NCBI GenBank assembly: GCA_003116875.1
Contig: BCKT01000003.1
Span: 1,063,185-1,127,184 of the forward strand
Length of the DNA: 64,000 nt
DNA from: Takashimella koratensis
Lineage: Eukaryota > Basidiomycota > Tremellomycetes > Trichosporonales > Tetragoniomycetaceae
Direction: 5' to 3'
Numbering within the stretch: the stretch's first letter is position 1; each line of letters opens with the position of its first letter. Below are positions 47,701 through 58,956 of the stretch, piece by piece. Under the pieces are notes generated by a model. That model did not search any database. It had not been told where the DNA came from and saw nothing but the letters and a program-made list of their open reading frames with translations. The translations under genes were made by a program, and so were the position numbers.

Positions 47701-50171
47701 GCCAGCGTACCACCATCGTCTAAATCGACTTGACTACCTTCCTTTCATCCACTCAGTCGCTATCACGACATCGGCCTTCTTTACGCCCGCGCCCACGCCC
47801 ACGCCGTACATCGCCTCGCCCGCCGGCTCGTAACACGAGTCCATCCAATCGTGAGTCTCCCCTCACACGCCTTTGTGTCCTCTCCCAGCTCACTTCTCCT
47901 CCTCTGCCAGTGCCCTTTCTTTTTCCACCCCTCCCACTACCCCTTTCCCCTACACGTACCCGACTTCCTCGGCCCTGTGCAGCCGCCGGTATCCTCCCTT
48001 CACTGCGAGATCTCGCCGCGCCCTGCCTCAGCAGCGCCTCCCTTCTCGGAACCGCTTGAAAGAAGCTCATCACCCCGACGCGACTGACCCATAACCACAA
48101 GTTTGGACATCGGATCGAAGTGAGTTTGATTTCCACTCTCACCTCTTCTCCACGGCAACTCTTCTCGCAGCAGCACATCCTCATTTTCTCCGCGCGCATC
48201 TCTCGTTCACCATCGATCAACTCGCATCCACTTCCTCCTCTGGAACGATTGGTTCCGTCCCCTCACTGCGATTTGGTTGGTTCTGACCTGGCATCAGTTG
48301 AACAAATCGGCCTTCCAAGGATCCTCACTTGCGCCGCCCATTTCGGCTCTTTACGACCACACCCAACGTTTGACTGCCCCTTGATCAGTGAGTGCCGCAT
48401 TTCCCTCTGGTTTATCTTTTTTTTTTTTGGTTTGCAGTCTCCCTTGCCGCTCGCATTGTTATTTTTTTTCTTCTTTGCCTTGCCTTGCTTTGTTTTCCCT
48501 TGACCCTTGCCTGTGGCCCTGCGATCCGTTAGGCCCATTCCATCCGACCATTCGAATCCATTCCCATTTCATTTTGTCTCCTGCCTACGGTTAGTGGTTG
48601 TTGGGCACCCGCCTGGCGCGAGAGGGACGCCGAAAGGACCACCGTTGCAACCTTAACCCCAACCATCAATCAACTTTGTTTTGCCCTGTCCCCGCTCTCC
48701 TTTCCACCCCGGTCTTTTCACTCTCCTTCTGCCCTCCATCCAGACCCCGCCACAGCCCACTCCCCACTCCCGGGAATGTTGCTTGGGGATCGTCGTGAGG
48801 CGCTTGCGCCGCTCTGTCCTGATCCTCACCGGTTGTCTGCTGGACCGGTGCTGTCTGATTGCCATCTCGGCTATTGCTTGCTCGGCCCCCGTCCCCGCGC
48901 CCGCTATCATCCCACTCGCTTCCCTCGCCGTTGAGTCTCTCCCATCATTCCCATCCCGAGTCGGATGGGATAAGCGCTTGCATCAAAGCTGGGGTCGAGG
49001 TGGTATCCCAAATAGGTGACGTGACATGCTCGCTCGGCGGACGCGTTTCGGGAAGAGGGCGCACGGGTGGGGAGCGGTGATTGCTGTCATCGCCGCGGAA
49101 AGGGACGCCCACGTCCCCAGTCCCCAGTCTCAAGTCACACCGTCTTCGTATGTGCGTGTGTGCACCCCCTTTCCTTCGTACCTCGGCGCGTGTTGGCCGG
49201 TGTCCGCCGTCTCGCTTGATTTGGAGTCACACCTCACACATTCCTCCTCCCTCGCCCCCAGCGCCCCTCCGAGCCAGGCGGGCAAAGGAGGGGACGTCCA
49301 GGGCGCACGCGCGCTTTTGGAATCGGCAAGATAGGAGAATAGGGGAGAGTAGGGCGAGGATGCCAGGCGGCAAAAGCCTAAAGAAACGGGGGCAAAGGAG
49401 GTTGCAGGTGGCGAGGAGGTGGACGGGTCAGGCGCACGAGGACGAGGACGAGGTCATGGATGAGCAGATTAGCAAGCGAGAGATAAATCTTTCGAAGCTC
49501 AGAATTATACACGTCCCCTGCTACCAAGGGATCCGAACAGACCATCAACGAGGGACAGCCAGAAAAAAATCATCGCCATCAGCGCGACGACCTTGAACCT
49601 GCTCTCTCCTCTTCCGCACCATTGTCCAACTCTTGATCCAGCGTAGGGTATGTTCCGTGCTGATTCCTCTCTCCTGCCTCAGGCTGCATTGGCCAGATCG
49701 ACTCTCGGTGTCCTGGTCGCTACGCCCCGCACCACCACCCACCTCGACGATCAGCAGGACAACGGAGGCCAAAGCTACCACCTGCTTTAGCGAGCCCTTT
49801 CGTCTCCGCCAGCCAAGCGACATCAACACTCACCCCGTCAACAATCCTCCGATTTCCCGCCGTCATTGATTGGCGCGAAGCCATTACGACTCACCCGGTC
49901 CATGGGCAACCAGCAGACACTGCTTCAAGTTTGATCTTCATCCCACTCCAAAGCTACGCGGTGCGGCAGTAGTCCCACAACAGCTTGGTTGTCAAGATCA
50001 CCAGCTCACATTCGACTCCCCGGACCCACAACTTTTTTCTGTTTTTTCCCCTTTCGACGCGCCAACTTGTGTACACCTCTCCCTTCCTCCCTACCCGGCA
50101 CCGCCGTTCGGCAGGTATACCCTCACCTCCGACGCTCTCCGGCCTCCACCTACTCCGACAATCACACCCAC

Positions 50172-52798
50172 ATGTCGTCTCCCCCGCACGCGCCTAGCTT
50201 CAAGCGACAACGGAGGATGAGCGGTGCGCACCCCGGCGTTGGTTCCGCCACCAGCAGTCCACGAATAATCGCCGACGACCCAACGCGAGCCGATTCCATG
50301 GTTGTCATCCCTAGCCGACACGGTTCACCTTCCCCATTGTCAACGCTCCAAGCAGAGCCCAGCAGTACAATCACCACACCCGGGACCGACAAGGGCAAGG
50401 GTCGTGCATCGTCCGAGTTGACCCGGCAGGGCGAGTCATCCACCACGGATCAACGGCGAGGCGTTTTTCATGACCCTGCGGATAGTGGCGGGGACGAGGG
50501 CTACGAGGACGAGGGTGAAGATGATGACGACGACGAGGATGAGCTGGATGACGATGAGGGAGAAGGCCAGGAGACCAAACCCTCCATTGAGATGGTAGTC
50601 GCGGATGGCCAGCAAACCGAACTCGAAAATGACCCTGTCGATCTGCCTAGCATTGCCACTCTTGTCCCTGGACCTCGCGAAGCGAAGAAACTGTAAGTAA
50701 CAGCTGTTTCGCGATCCGCGGAGGGCAATACTGATGTTTGCGTGACTTTGATAGTGTCTTCAGGCTCGAGGTCATGCAGGACCCAGCGAGAGCGCGGGCG
50801 TGTGGTTTTGGTGATAAGGTAATCGAGTTCTTCCGGTAGAGAGAGACCGACGCTGACAGGTGTACAGGATAAGCGCCCACTCACGCCATCGCCCATCCTT
50901 CGATTGTTAGCGTACCAAGAGGATGGCCAGCAAGTCGACTACAGGTCAGTATGGCTTCGGTAGCTTCCATGAGGGGCGAAACCTCAAGCTGACCGGGGTT
51001 CTCTCTTTCAGCCGATTTCAATGTCATAATCTGATCCTCTCGGTGGAGCTGCGTTCCGCAGACAATCAACACCAGCGAAACGTCGTGATGCACCCTGGAC
51101 CGAGACAAGAGGCCCCGATATTCTCGCGTGACCCAATGAACATGCTATCATCATTGCGCGCAACCCCGGGAATGCCCCAGATGGCACAGGCGAAACCGCA
51201 GCGACCCGACTCATCGTCCTCTCGGCCCCCGACAGGGTATGGTCCGCCTCAGATATCCTCATGGCCCGTTCAAGGGTGGCACCTCGGAGGTGAGTTTACA
51301 GCCTTCATACTACGGTCAGTCGTGACTGATCATTTATCGCCCTTGCCCCTGTCATTGCGTTCACTAGCAACGACCATGGCGCCAAACCAATCGCCAGACC
51401 CTTCTCCAACAGCCATCATCACAGGCCATCACCCAAGCCATGTCCCGAACCCTCTGCCCGTTCCTTCTGGCCACCCATCCATGCCAGTGCAAGGATGGTA
51501 CCAACCACAACCACCACCGACGCCACCAGAGCAGTCGATGTCACGCCCTAGCACTGGCTATTCTCCTCCTCGAGCAACGTTATCACTCCCTCCGCTGGAC
51601 TACAGCTCGCGCGACAGGCACTCGAGCTCGTCCACCGCCACGACGCTTCCCCCATACAACGACTCGCGCCCACACGGAGCCGAGTACAGCGGATACGAGC
51701 CGAGAGCGTCGTGGTCGACTGGTGGTTATTACCACGACGACGTCTATGACCGACCCGACGATAGGGCAAGCTTACCTGTTGCCGGACCGTCGACCTATTA
51801 CCGACCCAGCACGACCTCGTCAGTCATGGACTCGCGTGACCCCAATTACCCGGTAGTCTACGATCCTCGTCGACCACAGACGGCCGACGCAGACCCGGAG
51901 CGCCACCACGGTGCTCATGGCTACGGGAGAACGTCTGTCTCTCCCTCCCGAGCTTCTTGGGGTGGACACCCTCATCCGTATTCCCGCCCGGCTCAGGAAG
52001 CTTACGCAGCGAGCCGACCGTCGACTTCGGCTATCGGATACCCATCGCCATACGCTGAACAACCCATGTCGAGTCCTAGAATGGACGGATACATGTCGGA
52101 CACTGGCAGTCGCTCCGGTTACAATTACCTTGATAGGCCTTCTGCTACGTCTACCTACAGCCGGGTCATTGTTGGCGCCTTGCACACGGGATGTATGCGC
52201 CTTCAAGGACCCGACGACGAATGGGGCCTGTTCTTCTTCCCTTGTGATCTAGGAGTACGGACAGAGGGGTTTTATAGGCTTAGCTACAAGGTCGTCGACT
52301 TGAGCGGGTGAGTGATAAATCATCTTACGATGGTGTTTGAAAAGGCTGTTCCATGACGTGAGAGTTAGAGATTAGCGCTGACGAGGTGGGTTTGGATTAA
52401 TAGGTTATTGTTCAACCACAGTGCGCATCAAGAATCATCTTTACCCGTCTTAGCCACCGGCATAAGCAACGTCTTCCAAGTCTAGTGAGTTGCAAATGAA
52501 CAGGGCACAACCTTTGAATCTGTCTCTGAGACGTACACTTTGCTGACCTGTGCCTCGTACGTGTAGCTCGGCGAAAAAGTTCCCGGGTGTCCCGAAACCG
52601 ACCAGGTTGACTATGTGGGCACTGTCGCGAGGTGTAAGATTGCCTGCGCGAAGCAAGAAGGATTACACGCCGTCGGACGATGGGAATGGCGGTGGAAGCG
52701 GTGGAGGCGGTGGAGGAGGCGAGGGAGGAGGCGGAGGTGGTAGTGGTAGTGCCGGTGGCGGTAGTGTTCGTGTTGCTTCTAAGGAGAGGCAGAAATGA
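50172..52798 (+). CDS. Velvet-domain regulator, VelB-like, with split velvet domain
   Basis: Exons 50172-50692, 50755-50818, 50868-50944, 51012-51289, 51368-52307, 52422-52484 and 52567-52798 give 724 residues. Velvet proteins are fungal DNA-binding regulators of development, light response and secondary metabolism. An acidic Ser-rich N-terminus of about 175 residues has a run of Asp/Glu. The domain opens with RLEVMQDPARARACGFGDK and DKRPLTPSPILRLL, then LILSVELRSADN up to about residue 248. A Pro/Ser/Tyr/Arg-rich insert of about 330 residues follows. The domain resumes near residue 580 with VGALHTGCMRL, LGVRTEGFYRLSYKVVDL and VYSAKKFPGVPKPTRLTMW. VelB also carries an insert at this place, but a shorter one. 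The tail is poly-Gly with basic patches. Confidence 0.9.
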
Positions 52799-53406
52799 AT
52801 CGCGGTGGTTTAGGTAACGAGAAAGAGAGCAAGGAAAAGAGAAGAGAGGAGATAAGAGGCAAGAAGAGGGACATCGAGTGGAGACGAGGACCAACGAGAC
52901 AAGGCGAATGTCGATCACAGAGAGAAAGAGTCGAACCAAACTCCGCATTGCATGTTTTCTCACGAGTGTGTCCCATGTCGTCGTATACTCCTCAAGCTTT
53001 TGCCATCGACATGGTGACTCTTGGCTCTATTGGCATATTAACTTTTCCCTCCTTTTCATTTATTACCCCAACAGACATATCATACTGCCTCACTTCATAG
53101 AATTGACACCAAACTATGTATATACCCTTGTCACCTGTTGCATCGAGTCGAGTTTGGAGTCGTTTGTAGGGCGGCTTGAGACCAGGCAAAGCAAGGCCAC
53201 ATACCGAGTCACAGATAGCAGGGAGGCATGTTGATCGCGACCCACTTGCAAAGATAAAAAAAAGTGCCACAATCGTGGTTATCTCCCTCTGGTGGTGGGT
53301 ATCGCCGATATCGCCGACCATGTCAACAACGGTGCCTCGTGCGGTGGCGACTGATTTTGTCTTCTATCAACAAACAAACACTGACTCTGTCATACTCCTT
53401 TTAACG
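52799..53406. other. Intergenic, velvet 3' side and coiled-coil gene promoter
   Basis: No separate gene seen. An in-frame ATG at 53320 could extend the next protein by 29 residues. Confidence 0.5.
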
Positions 53407-55612
53407 ATGGCACCCATGGTACCGACAACCCCGCCCAAGAGCATATTCCTCGGCGACTCCATGGAGGTCCTTGAGACTCCGGCCCCGATGCGTGCGAGGA
53501 TGCAGAATCTCCAACGACAGGTGGACGAATTGGTCCGCAAGTCGCACGCTGCCGAGGTGAGTAGGGTCGAGGTTTTGGATGAATCAAGTGGATGTGCATG
53601 GCTTGGTACTCGGGCAGAGAGCGACGAAATTGTGGGAGCGGAGAGCATTACCAGAGCGTCTTGTGGTGTACTAGACCTAGACAGTACTGACGCTATTTAA
53701 TCTACCTCCTCTCGCCTGTGCTCTATCGTTCCAACCACAGATCAAGTACCGTTCCGATCTTGGCAATATGTCCAAGACCGTCACCGACCAACGCAGTGAG
53801 ATCGACCTTCTCCAAGACAGCCTCGGCGAAGAAACCCGCAAATCCACTTGGCTCGCTAAAGACCTCGAGCGATGTAAACTTGAAGGTGAAGGGATGAGGG
53901 AAGAGCTCAACCTTCATTCGATCGTTCAACAACATAAAGCGCTCTTAGCTGTCGCGCAGGAACAGATGCAGATGGTGGAGATGGAGCAGAGGTTGCTGCA
54001 AGCTGAATCGGCAAGGAGTGAGTCATGTTCACTAGTCCAGGTGGTCCAGGTGGATCGTCATTCGGTTCGGGGCCGGGATGGAATCCGGATACTAATGACA
54101 TCTGTAGTTATGCGCGACCACAAGCTGGCTCTCTTCCAGGCAAAAGAGGACGACATGCTTGCTGAAGTCGCCGAGAGAGACGCACGAATCGCCGAACTCG
54201 AGGTGAGTGTTTGTCTCTGATGCTTATATGACTGCCGACCATAACTGGGTTCATACTTACACTCTGCCCTCTCTCCCCAGGTCGAGTTGTCTACGGCAAA
54301 CACATCGCTGTCACACCAAAGGGCAGCAGAGAACAAGGCTAAGACCATGGCGTCGTCGGCCAACAGCGACGCACGAGCGGAGGTCGAGGCCCTTGAGAGC
54401 AAGGTTGAGCGATTGGAAGCGAGCGTGAAGAGTTGGAAAGAGAAGGAGAAGGAGGCGCGGTTGGAGCTTGAGCGCTCAATTGAAGACAAGGGCAAAGATG
54501 GCTCGGTGAGTGCAGTGATAAGAGGTTGAGGGGTCAAGGAATCTGAGGCGACAACGAAGGACATGTGGCTGATGGGTCACATCCAGACTGACAAGGAGAA
54601 GGTCGAGCTCAAGACTGCCCTACGGACGGCGAAGAATGAACTCAAGGCGAAGATCGAAGAGCTCGCCGACTTGCAGGAAGAGATGGCGTCCCTGAAGCAG
54701 TCGAGCAAAGAGAGGGAGAAGACGCTCAAGGCAAAGTACCGTGAAGCCGAAGAGGAACGACAACGCCTCGCTGCGCTTGAGGTGGGTCGTGTCTCCAAGC
54801 CAGGCGATGGTGTAGACTGCGTACAGGTGGGAGCTGACTGGTGGACGCTTGTTATTGTAACGCACAGGACGACATCGTTATGGCAAAGCCTGTGGCGAAA
54901 AAGACCAAAGAATCGCCAACCAAGAAGAGCAAGCCAGTCAAGGTAGGTTAAAGGTGACCAAGGGGGTGGAAAGGTAAGACGGGGGCCATTGCTGATATCT
55001 CGTCTAGGCGACTCGTGATGACAGCGACTCGGAGGACGACGTGCCCAAGAAGAAGAAGAAGGCCGACGGTGATGTGGTGAGTTCTCATACAAAGCGAGGG
55101 TGGAGAGAAACTGAGACTCTCTATACCAATTTAACGAGATGATGGGGTTTTGGCTGACACAATTAACAGCCTAAGCCCAAGGCCAAGCCTTTGCATGACT
55201 CTGGGGTGGACAACACCAAAGCCAAATCCATCGCGGCTGCCTCGAACCCAGTCTCCAAGCGCAAGTCCCCAGTTCCCGAGGAGCCTGCTGCGTTCAAGGC
55301 GAAAACCGCTAAGACTATCGAAGCGGCAGATGACGACGGCGAGGGAGAAGGAGAGGGCGGAGGCGCGGTACCCGTAAAGAAGAAGACACGAAAGCTGCTC
55401 GCTGCCCAACCTACTTTTGCATGGGACCCAATCTTGAGCGTGAGTCTGGTTTGTGGCGCCTGCGCCTTTTGAACGATACTAATAACATTTTTACGTAGAG
55501 CGGAGACGGCGTGATCCCTACGTTCCTATCGCCCGTCAAGCCCCCAGGCAAGGCGACGATCGGGACCATCCCACGTGCTGGATTTGCGTCGCTCAGCTCG
55601 CGCAGATTCTAA
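53407..55612 (+). CDS. Coiled-coil protein with basic, probably nuclear, C-terminal half
   Basis: Exons 53407-53556, 53741-54017, 54108-54202, 54281-54505, 54587-54781, 54868-54942, 55008-55076, 55170-55439 and 55499-55612 give 489 residues. I do not recognise a named family. Residues about 15-340 form almost continuous coiled coil (for example RMQNLQRQVDELVRK, ESKVERLEASVKSWKEKEKE and LKTALRTAKNELKAKIEELA). The rest is Lys-rich with several candidate nuclear localisation signals (KKTKESPTKKSK, KKKKKADG, VKKKTRK). The end is FLSPVKPPG and then a Ser/Arg-rich tail. Seven of eight introns lie between codons, so exons could be skipped without frameshift. The alternative start at 53320 is in frame; 53407 was chosen because the sequence before it resembles a leader. 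A spindle, chromosome or scaffold role is possible but unproven. Confidence 0.78.
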
Positions 55613-55948
55613 ACGTTGTCTTTTGCTATATGTTCAGGGTGTCATTATATAGAGGTCAAACTCTTATTTATCTGTTCTGTTGTCTGACTATCTTCCAACA
55701 CGCCCGTTGCTGTAGGATCGCTTTATATGAGCGTTGTCTAACCTCCTCGCCGTACCCTTGTAGATGCATAGCCTTCTCTGTGAGCGTCTTTTGGAATGGT
55801 GAAGCATCGATGATGCAGTCAATCACAGGCCACTCAATGCCAAGACGGTCGACGGGACTTTGTAGAGTAGATAATATTCAACCAATTTGCTTCCGTCTGT
55901 CCCCATACAATCTTCCCCGCGCACGTTCATGACAACACACCATAGACT

Positions 55949-55994
<46 letters not shown>

Positions 55995-56433
55995 AGACAC
56001 ACACACACACACACCCACTCCCACTGTGCCCCGTCACATCATCCATTCATCGCATCTCCTCCTCTTCTCCTCTTACCTCCTCCCCTCTATCTCCTCGGCG
56101 GTCCCCTGCCCATCGACCACACCTACACTTCTACCTCGTGCTTGTCTTCACCTCGCTCCTCGACCCTCGTCCTCCCACTCACTTGGCGGCAACACCCACC
56201 CCTCACCTTTGCCCACGCCTGCAACCTCGAATTTATCGTTCTGGATCACATCGATCTTACCCACCACGACCCCCCCAAAATTTAGGTTGAATCCAAATTT
56301 CGTGTCAACACCTCGCGTTACGGTCTCCCATTTGGCCGTACCCCCTCCCACCTTCCCCGACGCCGACCCCAACTTGTCCCCGCTGGTGCTCACCCAACAC
56401 GGGCGCGAGAAACGTAGACCACCACCGCCGTAG
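55613..56433. other. Intergenic with CA microsatellite; cyclin leader
   Basis: No gene seen. The CA repeat at 55950-56014 is followed by a C/T-rich stretch that looks like the leader of the cyclin gene. Confidence 0.5.
55950..56014. repeat. CA dinucleotide microsatellite
   Basis: About 21 CA units, a short GAGA interruption and about nine more CA units. Confidence 0.95.
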
Positions 56434-58097
56434 ATGGCGGGTAACAACGAGCCAGCTGGGGTCGATGCCGGACCCAGCGCGGCGGTACCGATGACGGGTC
56501 AAGCTCCAGCCCGAGCTTCTTCCTCATCTTCTTCCATCTACCAGACCCCTTCGCAGTCCACCTCGTCCTCGGCGCACGCAGAGTACGGAGCTGCACCTCC
56601 AAACTCTGAGCCTACGGCAGCTGCTGGGCCGAGTAGGCGGCGGTCTCGAGCCGAGTCAGCCTCGACTCAGCGACACACCCAACGCCCTGCTTCCCCCGAG
56701 ACGGCGTTCACCGAGTCTTCAGCGGCAACGAGCTCGACGGCGACCGACGCCAACGCCAACGCCGGCGGCTACCTCGGGACCGATCCACCCCGCCCCAACT
56801 CCCCTCACCTCGATATCGCGACATACCCGACCCCAGCGCTGCTCCGGCTCCTTGCGCGAATCCTGCAGCAGATCGCGAGTTCGAACGACCAGCTACGCGG
56901 TGAAGGGGACGAGGACGTTGAGATGCTCGATGGTTCAGGCGCCGACGACGCGAGTAATAGCGCAAGCACACGCTCTACCTCTCGCCAGTCGTCTCAGACC
57001 CACCCTAGCCCTACCACAGCCTTGTTCAATGGAGAGTCACCGCAGACTGAATCGTCCCTTACGCCTTCCGACAAACTCTTCACCGCTTCCCTCACATCGC
57101 TCACACAATCGTCGTCCTTGTTATCATTCCACGCTCGACACGTCCCCTCTATCTCAATCGAGGCGTACCTCCTACGTATCCTCAAGTATTGCCCAACCAC
57201 CAACGAGGTCTTCCTTGGTTTGCTCGTCTACTTTGACCGAATGAGTAAACTCGGCACACCAGGTGGGGTCGGAGGTACGGGCGCGGCCGTGGGTCCCCGA
57301 GGGTTTGCCATCGACAGCTTTAACATCCACCGCCTCGTTATTGCGGGAGTCACCGTCGCGAGCAAGTTCTTCTCCGGTGCGTACATCGTGCTATACGAGA
57401 CTTTACCCAGTTAACACACATCTGCTGACCTTTGCCTCGTACAGACGTCTTCTACACAAACTCTCGATACGCCAAAGTCGGTGGTCTTCCTCCTCACGAG
57501 CTGAACCAACTGGAGCTGCAGTTCCTTCTGCTCAACGATTTCCGGCTCCGCGTCCCGCCCGAGGAGATGCAAAAGTACGCAGACCGGCTGATCGCGTACT
57601 GGATGGGTCGAGAGGCGGAGACGGGGATCGACGCAACTACGGGACTCGATGCGCCCAGGCCGGCATTCGCAGATGCGATGGTGGTCGACGCACCAGCTGC
57701 TCCACACCCATCGGTACCGGGTAATACACCATCCAACCCCGCCGCACCCGTTCAAAGCGACACGACCGAGGCGCCCTCGACAAGGGCTCGGTCTGGTTCT
57801 CGAGCGGACCCACAATCTTCATCTGCAAGCCAACAACCCGCCGTCATTGCGCCGCCTACGAGCGGCGTTCCCGTCGCGCCCCGCGGTCGAGAAAGAGATA
57901 GAGATCGACCATCGGTAAGCTTTGCTCCAGCGTCATCGGCATCGACAGCGCCCAGCGGGGCGTCTGGGAACGGAAGCAGCGAAGCGTACAGCGGGTCATC
58001 GGGTGTCGCTTCGGGTCTGAGGGACTGGGCGGCGAGAGGAGACGACGGTGTGAACGCAGTCGTCGCGGGTCGGATGAGCAGCCCTATGCGGGACTAG
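56434..58097 (+). CDS. Pho80/Pcl-type cyclin
   Basis: Exons 56434-57376 and 57445-58097 give 531 residues. The single intron interrupts the cyclin box in phase after SKFFS. The box runs from about residue 231 (FHARHVPSISIEAYLLRILKY) through PTTNEVFLGLLVYFDRMS, FNIHRLVIAGVTVASKFFSD, YTNSRYAKVGGLPPHELNQL and LELQFLLLNDFRLRVPPEEM. This is the Pho80/Pcl6/Pcl7 signature, whose partner is the Pho85 kinase in phosphate and glycogen control. The first 230 residues are Ser/Thr/Ala-rich and probably disordered, and so is the tail after about 390. A loop of about 15 Gly-rich residues lies inside the box after DRMSKLG. No catalytic function is expected of the cyclin itself. Confidence 0.9.
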
Positions 58098-58956
58098 GCC
58101 ATGGTCGTTATGGGATGAGTGTCTGTTCGCGGAGTGTCAGAAGGAAGCGGGAGCTCTGTACCTGGGAACCTCGACAGCGACGGGGTTGGAGAGGTAGCAG
58201 AGTTTGGTCCGTGTTTGCGGTGTCTTGTATCAATCTAGCAAAGTACATGTGGAGGAGCGGGGAACGAGCACGGAGCGGAGAAAAGGGGTCTCGACCTCGT
58301 CGACAACAACCACGACGAGCTATCCGCGGTCAACATCATGTGCGATGGTGAGAGTTCCATCTTGCAACTCTCCTCGTCCCCCCTCGCAATTTCAATAGAT
58401 TTCAACATTTTCTCAACAACGGTAACAACACAATAGCGGCATTATCAACACCACCACCGACACCAACCTCAATACAACAGCAGAGACAGCACTCACAGCG
58501 TCCACACGCCAAGCTGTAATGGTAAGAGCTTCCGACGCTCGACTCGACACTGCATACCTCACCTCGTCACCATCGAGCTCTCCTTCGGTCACCTGGTCGA
58601 GCCCGATCCCCTTCTCCATACATCGTCTACTTTTCTTCATCTCTCTGTCTAGGTATCAGACGGTAGCGTAGCGTAGGCTAGCCAAGCTGTGTCAATCCGT
58701 ATTTATTCGCTTGGGCTTGGACGATGTGGGTCCTATTTCTGCATGGTTTGGTGGATTATCCTGTCATGTCTTCTCTGTGGCTGCGACCGAGGTGGAAAGT
58801 GGAGGTTTGGGATTGTTATGGATCGTCGGCGTCATGACGAGTTGTTCGGTGCCGATGAACTGAAATTTCATGTCGGTTCATTGAAACTCTCCACATCGAC
58901 ACTTCATTTCATCCCTTGGCTTGCAGTACATCTAACTCAGCTTTCACAACCTCACA
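58098..58956. other. Intergenic, cyclin 3' side and Mgr3-like promoter
   Basis: No gene seen on either strand. A short minus-strand frame near 58413-58640 has no conserved features. Confidence 0.5.

Larger units (their letters stand above)
41460..50171. other. 8.7-kb gene-poor region upstream of the velvet gene
   Basis: No supported protein gene on either strand; open frames are short and lack family motifs. From about 47400 to 49000 the + strand is strongly pyrimidine-rich, like other leaders here. Consensus donor sequences GTGAGT occur on the + strand at 45274, 47851, 48120 and 48388, and some have plausible downstream acceptors (for example near 48165 and 48437). This fits a long, spliced 5' leader of the velvet mRNA, or a non-coding transcript. 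A C26 run lies at 44743 and a CCCCCT tract at 43777-43820. The part next to ARL3 (41460-42100) is probably its 3' UTR and spacer. Confidence 0.5.
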
